A DNA stretch of 64,000 nucleotides, taken from NCBI GenBank assembly GCA_019009955.1, contig CM032232.1:134753501-134817500 (forward strand), given 5' to 3'. This DNA comes from Riptortus pedestris (Eukaryota; Arthropoda; Insecta; Hemiptera; Alydidae). The notes under the pieces are model-generated. The model made no database searches, was not told the origin of the DNA, and saw only the letters and a list, made by a program, of their open reading frames with translations. This document shows, one piece after another, positions 44,960 through 56,111 of the stretch (positions within the stretch are counted from its first letter, which is position 1; every line of letters begins with the position of its first letter). The position numbers were made by a program, and so were the translations under genes.

Positions 44960-45368
44960 TTGTTATTTAACTAAGGCTTAGACAACATAACAAACTAAAC
45001 GTGTTTGTTATATGTATGTTTACCTAAAAACCAATAAAAAATGAAATTTCACGTTACTTCATTTCTCGGGCCTTGCTTATAACCCCCACTCCAGTTCTTT
45101 TCTAAAACCGTTCCGTTAAGTTCTGTTCATTCGTTGTGCCCAATAAAATTGTTGACTCCCGCTATAGTTTTTAGCGTGTATCTCATTTATACTTCGTTAT
45201 GCGACAAATGTGTATATAACAAATGTTCTTTTAAATATCAAAATAAACCAATTTTGTGCATATTTCCTGAAAACCCAATTGGAAACGAAAAATAGCAATA
45301 TTTAATTTCAGGATCCCTTATTAACGAACAACAAACACCAAAGCCACAAATTGAAAATATTGTCTATG
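44960..45368 (+). mobile_element. Family C repeat fragment
   Basis: One and a half 3' modules: TAACCCCCACTCCAGTTC, TTGTTGACTCCCGCTATAG, ATTTATACTTCGTTATGCGA, TAATTTCAGGATCCC. Head and tail are missing. Confidence 0.65.
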
Positions 45369-45381
45369 GCATAAGAAACAA

Positions 45382-45800
45382 AAGTCCGTCACGCAGGGCT
45401 GCGTAAACTAAGTAGATTTCCCAGGTGAAGTTATACAATATAGAAATCTCCATACGAGTGCCGAACAGTTACGGAAACGGCTGAACTAGCTTTTGGCAGG
45501 AAACTCACTCGTCCTTTATCGGCCCACATTTAATAAAAATGCTAATATCTCGGTTAATATCCAAGATAGAGAATAAATATATAGATCTATATTTACAGTA
45601 AATTTAATTTCCAATAAGATTGATTCTATACAATTTTTTCGATCCGACGCATAATAACGGAGATATTTTGAATTTTCAAAAATCCGCCCCTCTCCCGCTG
45701 GTCCGATTTCAGCGATTAACGAACTTGGTCTGTCCTTTTGCATAAAACGTTTTAGCAGGCTTCCCTTAGGGGAAATCAACTATTGAGGTCGTAGTTAATT
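45382..45800 (-). mobile_element. Family A copy, short subfamily, rearranged 5' end
   Basis: The 3' half is good (AAAAGTCCGTCACGCAGGGC to CTCCCGCTGGTCCGATTTCA). At 45755 it joins a plus-strand 5' end (TTTTAGCAGGCTTCCCTTAG, TATTGAGGTCGTA) with no microsatellite between, so the 5' end is flipped relative to the rest. Confidence 0.7.
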
Positions 45801-46172
45801 TCCTTAAGTCATTCCCTCTCGATTACCTGTAATAAAGCTCACTGATGTAACGGAGCGTTGGAATTCGGAGTTTTAATTTTACACTTTAAAACAACATTCT
45901 GATGCTACAAAATGTATTAAATTCTTCAACTGGCCACTTACAAGTTGAAGAATGTAATGCATTTCTCCACCATTCTTGTTGTAAACAGCTACATACAAAC
46001 CGTTTACGATAACATAACATTGAACGGAATGTAAGAGGTGTCGTCATCAATGAACATTCCAGTTACGAAATCTCTGGAGGTAGCAATAGTTTACATTAAC
46101 ATCAAAGACGGTATTTGTTCTTTACATTGCACCCATATTCTGCCTAGGTGGAACTGAAAATTAAGTAATAGC
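45801..46172. other. Unrecognised DNA
   Basis: Contains AAGTTGAAGAATGTAATGCAT and nearby inverted text (45917-45970); otherwise nothing. Confidence 0.35.
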
Positions 46173-46175
46173 AGA

Positions 46176-46610
46176 AAAGTCCGTCACGCAGGGACTGCGT
46201 ACACTAAGCAGATTCCCCATGTGAAGTTTTCAATAGAGAAATTTCACGAGATTTTAACAGTTACGGAAACGGCCGAACTAGCTTTTGACGGAACCTGACG
46301 ACTAGACCCGAAGTTAGCCGATCTCATTTCGTCCGTTTCAATTAATAAAAATGCAAATATCTCGGTTAATATTCAATATAGAGAATAAATGTATCAAAAC
46401 AATATTTATAGTAAATTTAATTTGCAATACGATTAGTTCTATAGACTTTTTTGATCCGACGTAAAGTAACGGAGATATTTCGAATTTTCGAAAATCCTCC
46501 CTCTAAACCCCCCTCCCACTTGTCCGATTGCAGCCATTAACGAACGTGATCGGGGTTTTTTTTGCATAAAACGTATAAAAATTGGGACCGCTAGAGCGTT
46601 AACAAACATA

Positions 46611-46658
<48 letters not shown>

Positions 46659-46770
46659 TTTTCGTCATCTTCTGGGTAGGATTGATGGACATTTGAAGAA
46701 ATGTTTCGTAAATCACGTCATGAGTACGATCTCAATAGCTGATTTCCCTTCAGGGAAATCAGCTAAAAGG
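46176..46770 (-). mobile_element. Complete family A copy, short subfamily
   Basis: Left end AAAAGTCCGTCACGCAGGGA with AAGCAGATTCCCCATGTGAA; short-subfamily module CGGCCGAACTAGCTTTTGAC; core GGGACCGCTAGAGCGTTAAC with (TA)n (46613-46655); right end CTGATTTCCCTTCAGGGAAA and TCAGCTAAAA. Only four A bases precede GTCCG. Confidence 0.85.
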
Positions 46771-47283
46771 AGGAGGCGAAGAGTGAAGTCGGTAATTGTG
46801 CTGTCCTAATCTCCATTATTGTTCACAGCACTTGAAAAATGTAAACGAGCAAACTTTTTGATCAAATTAGTTTCTAAAATTGCTAATCAGATACAAGGGA
46901 CATTAGGGAACCCGAAAATTAAAAAAAATTCTAAATCTTTACGTGTAAGTAGAGTAGTTGATCCGTAACACAAAACTACTTTTTGTTCGTCCAAAACTAC
47001 GATTTGGATGTGTAAATCACCACTTCAAAAAGATCGTTTTTTATATTTCCCTGCGAATATTGTTAAAACGATAATAGATATAAAAAATATATTTTAAATC
47101 ATAGTTTTATTGTTTTAATGGACTATAAAACTGCAATTTTACAGAAGTATGTACATTCTAACATGTACAGTATTTGTTAGTAATTTAAAAGAAGAGTGCA
47201 CCGATAGCCTTACCAATTTTTTACTTTATATCAATATAATGCTGACGAGTTTAACTATCACTTAAACAAAACACATACACACA

Positions 47284-47285
<2 letters not shown>
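46771..47285. other. Unrecognised DNA
   Basis: A+T-rich. Parts (TAAGTAGAGTAGTTGATCCG at 46947) resemble 25480 (CAAGTAGAGTAGTTCATCTG) and 48068 in reverse, suggesting an old unclassified repeat. Confidence 0.35.

Positions 47286-47286
<1 letters not shown>

Positions 47287-47335
<49 letters not shown>
47287..47335. repeat. (TA)n microsatellite
   Basis: About 24 TA units, preceded by ACACAC. Confidence 0.95.
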
Positions 47336-47339
<4 letters not shown>

Positions 47340-47523
47340 AAATGAGGTAAGAGAATTAGTGTTTTGTGGAGCATAGGTTGCATTACTATTTCAAGAAAAT
47401 AAAATGATAAGTTTACGAGATGAATAGAAAAGAGGGAAGAAAAGATAATAAAGAAAGTTTTTCAATATTTCTAACAATAATAAAAAAATAAAACAAATTG
47501 AAGAAACAGTCAATTAAAATGAA

Positions 47524-48225
<702 letters not shown>

Positions 48226-48228
48226 TTT

Positions 48229-50506
48229 CAACTCAGCTATCTTTATTATTCGGGATTTTTGCTGGCTGGTGGAGGTCTATCTTTAACAGAAGGATAATAA
48301 AGGTGAAACCACCTCCACTCTTAGTAATTCTTTTATTAAAAGCAGAGTACTTTCTGGGTGAACCGCCCCATCTTCAGTGCTGTGAAAGGGCTAAGAGCGG
48401 TGGTGGTTTGACCTTTGTTATCCTTCCGTTGATGATGGACCTCCTACAACCAGGCCAAAATCCAGAGTGAACAAGCCCGTCAAGCTACACCGGGTGTCAC
48501 CTACTGGCATGCCATTTCACAGCACTGAAGATGGGGCAGAAAGCAACAAAATAATTGCTAAGATTGAAGGTGGTTTGACCTTTCTTATCTTTCAGTTGAT
48601 GATGGACCTCCAACAACCAGGCCAAAATCCAGAGTGAACAAGCCCGTCAAGCTACACATGGTGTCACCTACTGGCATGGCATTTCACAGCACTGAAGATG
48701 GGGCAGAAAGCAACAAAATAATTGCTAAGATTGAAGGTGGTTTGACCTTTCTTATCTTTCAGTTGATGATGGGCCTCCAACAACCAGGCCAAAATCCAGA
48801 GTGAACAAGCCCGTCAAGCTACACATGGTGTCACCTACTGGCATGGCATTTCACAGCACTGAAGATGGGGCAGAAAGCAACAAAATAATTGCTAAGATTG
48901 AAGGTGGTTGGACCTTTCTTATCTTTCAGTTGATGATGGGCCTCCAACAACCAGGCCAAAATCCAGAGTGAACAAGCCCGTCAAGCTACACATGGTGTCA
49001 CCTACTGGCATGGCATTTCACAGCACTGAAGATGGGGCAGAAAGCAACAAAAGAATTGCTAAGATTGAAGGTGGTTTGACCTTTCTTATCTTTCCGTTGA
49101 TGATGGGCCTCCAACAACCAGCCAAAATCCAGAGTGAACAAGCCCGTCAAGCTACACCTGGTGTCACCTACTGGCATGGCATTTCACAGCACTGAAGATG
49201 GGACAGAAAGCAACAAAAGAATTGCTAAGAGTGGAAGTGGTTTGACCTTTCTTATCCTTCCGTTGATGATGGACCTCCTACAACCAGGCCAAAATCCAGA
49301 GTGAACAATCCCGTCAAGCTACGTACACCTGGTGTCACCTACTGGCATGGCATTTCACAGCACTGAAGATGGGACAAAAAGCAACAAAAGAATTGCTAAG
49401 AGTGGAAGTGGTTTGACCTTTCTTATCCTTCCGTTGATGATGGACCTCCTACAACCAGGCCAAAATCCAGAGTGAACAATCCCGTCAAGCTACACCTGGT
49501 GTCACCTACTCTACTGGCATGCCATTTCAGAGCAGTGAAGAAAGGGCGATTCACCCCGAAATTACTCTGCTTTTAAGAAAACAATTGCTAAGAGTGGAAG
49601 TGGTTTGACCTTTCTTATCCTTCCGTTGATGATGGACCACCACCATCCAGCCAAAATCCTGAGTGTTGAAGCCCGGCAAGCTTCACCCGGTGTCACCTCC
49701 TGGCATAACATTTCACAGCACTGAAGATGGGGCAGAAAGCAACAAAAGAATTGCTAAGAGTGGAAGTGGTTTGACCTTTCTTATCCTTCCGTTGATGATG
49801 GACCTCCTACAACCGGGCCAAAATCCAGAGTGAACAATCCCGTCAAGCTACACCTGGTGTCACCTACTGGCATGGCATTTCACAGCACTGAAGATGGGGC
49901 AGAAAGCAACAAAAGAATTGCTAAGATTGAAGGTGGTTTGACCTTTCTTATCTTTCCGTTGATGATGGACCTCCAACAACCAGGCCAAAAATCCAGAGTG
50001 AACAAGCCCGTCAAGCTACACATGGTGTCACCTACTGGCATGGCATTTCACAGCACTGAAGATGGGGCAGAAAGCAACAAAAGAATTGCTAAGATTGAAG
50101 GTGGTTTGACCTTTCTTATCTTTCCGTTGATGATGGACCTCCAACAACCAGGCCAAAATCCATGAACAAGCCCGTCAAGCTACACCTGGTGTCACCTACT
50201 GGCATGGCATTTCACAGCACTGAAGATGGGGCAGAAAGCAACAAAAGAATTGCTAAGATTGAAGGTGGTTTGACCTTTCTTATGCTTCCGTTATCTTTAT
50301 TCCAATAGCAGACGTTTCGCATCTTTTTGAACAAAGATGAGATATTTGCCACAAATTACTATTGAATTTAAGGCTGTGGATTATATGAATTTGTAATCCT
50401 CCTGTTGAAAATCAAGGTTGTACTGACTAAGAGGAATAATTTTAAAGCATTGTTATTGCCCAGGATTTGCTATTGGGATAAAAGATAATAAAGATAGCTG
50501 AGTTGA
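48229..50506. mobile_element. Element with terminal inverted repeats enclosing a 167-bp tandem array
   Basis: Left end TCAACTCAGCTATCTTTATTATT (48229-48251 region) is inverted at 50482-50506. Next on the left (48299-48386) is an inverted partial array unit (GAAACCACCTCCACTCTTAG, GCCCCATCTTCAGTGCTG), then about 11 direct units to 50290, then 190 bp of unique sequence that includes CTATTGGGATAAAAGATAAT, partly complementary to TTATTCCAATAGCAG at 50297. No protein is encoded. The layout fits a non-autonomous foldback-type transposon whose inner repeat has expanded. No target duplication was identified. Confidence 0.6.
48428..50290 (+). repeat. 167-bp tandem array, about 11 units
   Basis: GTTGATGATGG recurs at 48428, 48595, 48762, 48929, 49096, 49262, 49433, 49625, 49791, 49958 and 50126. 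Six spacings are exactly 167; others are 166, 171, 192, 166 and 168 from small indels. The unit carries GTGTCACCTACTGGCATGGC, TTTCACAGCACTGAAGATGG and TTGCTAAGATTGAAGGTGG. Two sub-types alternate in blocks: CTAAGATTGAAGG (ends) and CTAAGAGTGGAAG (middle, 49225-49770). Because 167 is not a multiple of three, the open stretches here are not genes. Confidence 0.95.
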
Positions 50507-50629
50507 GAATTTATGATCATTTTTCTTTTTTGCCTAAATACTTTAATTGGCCTCAGTAAGGGTTAGATGCAATTAAAGTATTATTTAAGAGTGCTATGTA
50601 TATATTACATTGTCTCTTTCTCTCAAAAA

Positions 50630-50677
50630 ATGGTGAAGGGCCCAGGAGGTGAAGGGGCCAGACGGCTTTTGAGGGAG
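50630..50677 (+). CDS. Candidate first coding exon (16 codons), weak
   Basis: AAAAAATGG gives an ATG with A at -3. The 48-bp G+C-rich segment reads MVKGPGGEGARRLLRE and stops exactly at a consensus donor, GAG then GTGAGT (50678). Upstream is a TCTCTTTCTCTC stretch. The sharp G+C contrast with the flanks is suggestive, but 16 codons is too short to exclude chance, and no downstream exon is identified. Confidence 0.2.
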
Positions 50678-50945
50678 GTGAGTTTTCAGCCTCGAAGCAG
50701 ATCAAATATCGCGACTGTTGCTTTAATTAAGAAGTTTCCTCTTGATGCTGAGAAAGCACCGGTCGAAAAACGTAGAAATAAATAAACTTAAGATAAAATC
50801 GTCTGACGTCACCAGCGATACGGGCATAAGTACTTTTACCCAGTACTTCATCTCCATCCACATTAAGCATTTATTTAATGATATGTTTCGAGGGAAATTT
50901 AAATTCACTTACATGGGATATTTACAAAAGGAAACAAGGAAATAC

Positions 50946-51272
50946 TGTGTAATTACGTCATTCCTGCGATTGAGAAATCAGCTTAGTTATGAGAGCCTCG
51001 TCTTGGCAGGGTTTCCTTTGTAGCCCTCCGGACCAAGATCCACCTGTTGCTCCTCCGATCTGTTCGCGTGCTGACGTGATCCGAGGCCTTTCCCACGACC
51101 CATACCGACCTGTTATTTCCACACAGCCCTCGGGGATCGACCAGTATGTGGGGGTGAATTACTACCATCTACATCAATCCATTTTACAACTTACATCCAT
51201 TATTATGGACATCAATAAAATTTGAGTCGGACTGTGGGATTCGTTGTTATTTATCACGCGCGGTGTGTTACA
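50946..51272 (+). mobile_element. Possible solo LTR
   Basis: It starts TGTGTAATTACG and ends GGTGTGTTACA, an imperfect TG...CA inverted pair, with AATAAA at about 51214 and a G+C-rich body (CCCTCGGGGATCGACCAG). The flanks AATAC/AATAA share 4 of 5 bases as a possible target duplication. 327 bp is a normal LTR length. Internal retroviral-type genes are absent. Confidence 0.35.
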
Positions 51273-51324
51273 AATAAATGTAGATAGGGGTTGTTATTTC
51301 ACGCCTACTTGTTCTAAATTTGAA

Positions 51325-51540
51325 TAAAAGCCCATCACGCAGGGGCTGCGTTGACTAAGCAGATTTATCACGTGCGACAAGTATTTGCATTTATCTTAAA
51401 ATGTAATAGTTCAATGAGAACAATATTTGGTATTTAGGGCCCAAATGAAGTGCTTCATAGCATGACAGCTTATTGTTATCATGAGGCGAGTATGGTAACG
51501 ACCAAACAAAACTAATTACCGCTAGAGCGTTAACAGTCAA

Positions 51541-51600
<60 letters not shown>

Positions 51601-51757
51601 ATAGTGAGAGAGAGAGAGAGTGAGAGGGAAGGAGTGTGTTTTGAACGAACCCCATTTTCGTCATCTACTGGGTAGAATCGTTGGACATTTGAAGAACTAT
51701 GCACTATTTGTACCTCATTGGCTGATTTCCCTGCTCTGTGGAATTCTGCTAAAAGGT
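51325..51757 (-). mobile_element. Family A copy, internally deleted
   Basis: Both ends are present: AAAAGCCCATCACGCAGGGG on the left and GGCTGATTTCCCTGCTCTGT...GGAATTCTGCTAAAA on the right. After TATCATGAGGCGAGT it jumps to GGTAACGACCAAACAAAAC, losing most of the interior. Core: (TA)n (51546-51602) followed by (GA)n (51605-51620). Confidence 0.8.
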
Positions 51758-52880
51758 GATATACTTTTATTATTAATTTGATAGTCGAGACTTTCATTTC
51801 TTGGACATTTTCCTCCAAGTACTTGTCAGCTCTTAACAATTTCTTCAGAAAATTGGTTGGTCACTGGACTCATTCTATTTTTGATGGTGTAATGATTGGA
51901 AAAATGTGCTGGAGTAACTCTAGTTGACTCGGTTCGATTATGTATAGTGACCCTGTTAGTGAGTGCATAGAAAGGACTATCCCTCTGCCTGAGGATGACT
52001 TAGCGTGGAAATCCGAATCATACCGTGAACTGAATCAATGAATAGTAATGCGCTCCTATGGATCTGCCAGCCGGGGAATTCATCTACATCCATATATAAG
52101 TATATAAGGAACTCATGAATTCTTAAGCTGCTCTTTCGCCTCGCCAAGCTATAGATTTATTATTGGATAAAGCCCTTCTTGATTGCCTAATGGTATGCAC
52201 AATTCTTATGATTAACGCGCGAAGCAGTTTAGGTCACTCCTGGGTGTCTAAAGTGTCCGTAGTTTAGACATTTTGTTTTAATGCAGAAAGTTCGGCTGTC
52301 CTCCAAATGGTGGCAGAGAGATAACCGATTTAAGGTGCCGTGGCAACATAATCCATGTGAAGGTAGCCCTGTTAGAAAAGGAGGAATCGGTTAGGTTTTT
52401 TGAACAGAGGCCGAGTTCTGGTGCTACAAAATTATTTATTTCAAAAAAAGTTAATAAAGGATCTGTTTAAGATTTCTTTTTGATTTAATTAACCAAGAAC
52501 GTAAAAGGCTTTTCAAATCATTCTTCAATCATCCGCTAACCCCACTTATTTGATGACAAAAATGACGACCATTCAAATGTTTCTTATATTCCAGAGTTAT
52601 ATGGGTCGGTGAATAATGTAAAAACTTTCAAGAGTAGTCTTTTTGCCAGCTATGTACATCAAAATGTTCTGAATCCGAGTTAAGTATAAATTGGTTATTC
52701 AATAAAAAAGGCTTATATAAATAATACATTTATTAATCCGCAAAATTGGATGATGGTGTTGGGTGTGCGCATATAATTTTAAAAGACGACAACATATTGC
52801 AGAGAGGACAATACAGACTATCACCAATATGTACAATCAAGCAGAAAATCTTGGAAGTATGGGGCACTGAAAACTGCAAG
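51758..52880. other. Unrecognised DNA
   Basis: No supported gene; frames short. Confidence 0.35.
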
Positions 52881-52886
52881 AACTTC

Positions 52887-52930
52887 AAGTGGGAAATCTG
52901 CTTAGCTTACGCAGCCAGTGACGGACTTTC
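52887..52930 (+). mobile_element. Family A 3' end fragment
   Basis: GTGGGAAATCTGCTTAGCTT, a broken hairpin (ACGCAGCCAGTG) and GACGGACTTT. The rest of the element is absent. Confidence 0.7.
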
Positions 52931-53320
52931 CAACATTGTTTAAGTCTCGTCGGAATAGGGTTTTATGGTTAGAAAACATATTGGCCGAAGAAGTTTTCTT
53001 TAAAATCTAAAAGTTCTAAGTTGATTCAGTGGATGGTTTTTGAGGTTTCAAAATTAAGGTTTTTTTTTTTAATTAATTTTATTTTATTTTTTTTTTAGAT
53101 TTTGTTAATTGTATTGGTAAAAGGAATATTGCAAATAAAAATAAACGATTATTAAAGATAATTTAATGTCCTTCAAAATGACATAGCTAGAATACATCCA
53201 ATAGCAATAATTTATCTACTTCAGCCGGATGAATGTAATAAAGCCCATTGATATATTGAAAAATCACAAAAACCGATTTTTCTCCTAATAATAGTACCCT
53301 AATAATACTATTAGGATTAG

Positions 53321-53581
53321 CAGGGCCCCCGCTACCATATGTGCAAGGTGTGCAATGCACACGGGCACCAAAACCAAGGACCCAAAAAAAAAAAAATAGA
53401 TTTATTCTGTTTATTTCATTTTGATATTTTAGTCTACAAATAAATATGGCTTTTAAAGTTCAGTTCTTTGCTTTATTTCAAGCACCTACCTAGCATAAAA
53501 AAGAAAGATAATTCGAAATGCCTTAAGGGGCGCCAAAATCCTTTTTTGCACACAGGCTCCAGTAGCCCTTACGGAGTCCTG
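53321..53581. mobile_element. Non-autonomous hAT element (261 bp)
   Basis: The left end CAGGGCCCCCGCTACC and right end GTAGCCCTTACGGAGTCCTG are imperfect inverted repeats that begin with CAG and end with CTG. Perfect 8-bp duplications AGGATTAG lie outside both (53313-53320 and 53582-53589), diagnostic of hAT-type insertion. The interior is A+T-rich with a poly-A run and no coding. Confidence 0.85.
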
Positions 53582-53681
53582 AGGATTAGGGACATACATC
53601 ATATGGACTATTTTGTTTTTTGAAGAGTAGAAACACCTGTATAGGTTTTTCTATCTACTTACCAAACACCCTGTATATATT

Positions 53682-54012
53682 CCATGAGTATAACCTCAAT
53701 TACTGATTTGACCTAAGGGAAATCTTCTAAAAAACTCACGGTTTGAATGGACAGCCTACATAGGTCAATATATAATTTCACAAAGTTACGTAAACTTGTT
53801 CTATATCATTGCTGTTTTCAATGAGTTATAAACCTTTCTATAAATATTAATGCGTACATTTTTGGTTTCAGCCTTCAGTAAATCCCTAATCTATTCATCG
53901 GATTTTACTTAGAAATAGAAAATATGTGGAAAGATGAGCTCAGTAGTGTTTCATACAGAATATGAAATATCAGCTTAGTTTAAACAGTCTCTGTCAGTCG
54001 GGCTCGTTTTTC
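53682..54012. mobile_element. Family A scraps in both orientations
   Basis: 53682-53733 (minus) is a 5' end (ATGAGTATAACCTCAATTAC, GGGAAATCTTCTAAAA). 53765-54012 (plus) is a worn long-subfamily 3' half ending ATATCAGCTTAGTTTAAACA, CTGTCAGTCGGGC. Confidence 0.55.
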
Positions 54013-54528
54013 TATTCTATAAATTTCAGGAAAACAGCTTATCTGAATGTCAGCTTAACCTGACATTCATTTTATTTTTACTCACATTTATAATTGAACT
54101 AGTATTTATATGTAATATTACTATTATTACTTACATTTAACTTTAAACATGTCAAATGATAGCCTTCTAGTTTCAAACCACTGTATTTAAGGCAATTATA
54201 GGTGTTTTTCTCACAACTGGTCTTGCGGATGTTCTTTCTGGAAAGGGTGGTCTGATGCAAATTACCTGCTTGTTTACCGCAGAGGAAGGTTAACTATCCC
54301 TATTAGAAACTTTCGCCTTTCCAATCATTTCACTATCATTAGAATATTGACTACTTAAGATTATTGAATGAACATTTATTAAAACTTGATCCAAAATCAT
54401 ATTATTTATTTAGCAGATTTCGCTTAAGGGAAATCAGGTATTGATGTACTAGTGACAGGACTTTTGAAAAGTGTCCACATATTTCCAGAGATCCAATCTA
54501 GATCATGAAAATGAGCTCCCTTCAACAT

Positions 54529-55488
54529 CTTATATATAAAAATGAATGTTTGTCTGTATGTCCTTTATAGACTCGTAAACGGCTGAACCGAATTTTATGA
54601 AACGTGGTATGTGTATTACTACTAACTCAGGCTAGGTTTCTAGCTATATTTGTATTCTCTGAGACGAACAGGAGTGGGGGTTATAAGGGAGGCCTGAAAT
54701 TAAAAATAGCGATATTTCGTCTCCTATTGGATTTTCGACAAATATGCACATAAAAAAAGTTGTTTATTTTGTTATTTAGAGAAACTTTTGTAATACAGCC
54801 TTTTGTCGTATACCGAAGTATAAATGAGTTGTACGCTAAAAACAATAGTGGGAATCAACAGTTTTATTTGGCACAAAAGACTCAACCGAATTAATCGAAA
54901 CTCCGTACGTGATTTGGTATTAACACCTCCCTGATTATAAGTTATATTAAAATTTTGAGGTACGAACAGGAGTGGGGGTTGTAAGGGAGGTTTAAAATTA
55001 AAAATAGCGATATTTCGTTTCCTACTGTTTTTTTTGCAATTATGTACATATCGAAGTTGTTTATTTTGTTATTTAAAGTCACTTTTGATTTATGGACTTT
55101 TTCCATATAACGAAGTATAAATGAGGTATACGCGAAAAACTATAGAAGGGGTCAACAATGTTATGGGACTCGAAAGACTAAATCGAAATCAACAAAACTC
55201 CGTATTTTTGACAATGATAATATGATAATCTATGATTTTGTTATATATAAAAAAAAGATACATGCACAGGAAACGGGTTATATTAAGATATTTTGTATTT
55301 TGTCGAATTAAGCACATAACAAATACTTGTATTATTAACATATCCCCAACACTCCGGACTCGGGTGAAAATACTAAGCATTGAGAGGGAAAATGTAAAAA
55401 TATTGTACGAAATAAAGCCCCCCAAAAATATCATCATCATTCAGCCTCAAATGATTTCCCGGGCGAACCCGGGTACCTTAGCTAATTA
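54529..55488 (-). mobile_element. Family C modular repeat, near complete, inside family A
   Basis: The minus-strand head AGCTAAGGTACCCGGGTTCG lies at 55470-55486, and the tail at 54529-54600 (AAAATGAATGTTTGTCTGTA, GGCTGAACCGAATTTTATG). Two modules are 297 bp apart (AGTGGGGGTTATAAGGGAGG at 54672 and its partner near 54970). TATATATA on both sides belongs to the family A core. Confidence 0.8.
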
Positions 55489-55685
55489 TATATATTTGTT
55501 TTATGTCAAATTAAAGATCAGGTTTGTTTACAGCTGAAATCGTACCAGTGGGAGTTACTAGGGGTAATTTAAAATATTTCCGCTGTTAAATACGTCGTAT
55601 CGAAATATTGTTGAGAAGCACTATTATTGAAGATACAATTTCCTATAAATGTTTCCACATACATGTCTTCTCTATCTTCAATATA

Positions 55686-55773
55686 TAAATACCCTGGCTG
55701 GAAAATATTGGTAACCTGTAGATAACCCATCCCAATTAGCCAAAGATGCATGAAGTGGACGTTAATAAATAAA
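55686..55773 (+). mobile_element. 5'-truncated SINE (family S) with a 13-bp target duplication
   Basis: Only the tail half is present: CCCTGGCTGGAAAATATTGG, GTAACCTGTAGATAACCC, CAATTAGCC, GTGGACGTTAATAAATAAA. TATCTTCAATATA is found on both sides (55673-55685 and 55774-55786). Truncation at the 5' end plus a 13-bp duplication is the signature of target-primed reverse transcription by a partner LINE. Confidence 0.9.
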
Positions 55774-56111
55774 TATCTTCAATATAAACCGAGATATTGG
55801 CATTTCTTAGTTTTCAGCCTTCAGTAAACACCCACTTTTAGTCATATTAATAAAGAGGTAATATATCATGAAACGTATTATTCCTAGCAGAAATACCAAA
55901 TATTGTTTAACACGGACCTTTATCTTGTGAGTTACATGCAAATAGTTATTGTAAGAACGTCATCAATTATTATTTTATTGACCACCAACTTCTACGTATT
56001 GGATTTTATATTTGGAAATAGAGAATATGTAGTGAGGTGAGATCAGTAAAGTGTCATTCCTCCATGTGGGAAATCTGATTAGTTTACGCAACCCCTGCGT
56101 GACGGCCTTTT

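Larger units (their letters stand above)
54411..56111 (+). mobile_element. Complete family A copy hosting two later insertions
   Basis: 5' end TAGCAGATTTCGCTTAAGGG; 3' end GGGAAATCTGATTAGTTTAC, ACGCAACCCCTGCGT and GACGGCCTTTTT. The family C element at 54529-55488 occupies the core microsatellite position, and a SINE fragment sits at 55686-55773. Without them the copy is about 650 bp, the usual long-subfamily size. Confidence 0.85.

Noticed and set aside
48908..50165. Open frames of 95 and 111 codons with repeated MVSPTGMAFHSTEDGAESNK
   Set aside because: They lie in the 167-bp tandem array; 167 is not divisible by three, so the frame changes every unit and the stretches depend on small indels.
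55232..55537. 101-codon plus-strand frame as a gene
   Set aside because: It lies across the head of a family C repeat and into family A, so it cannot be a host gene.
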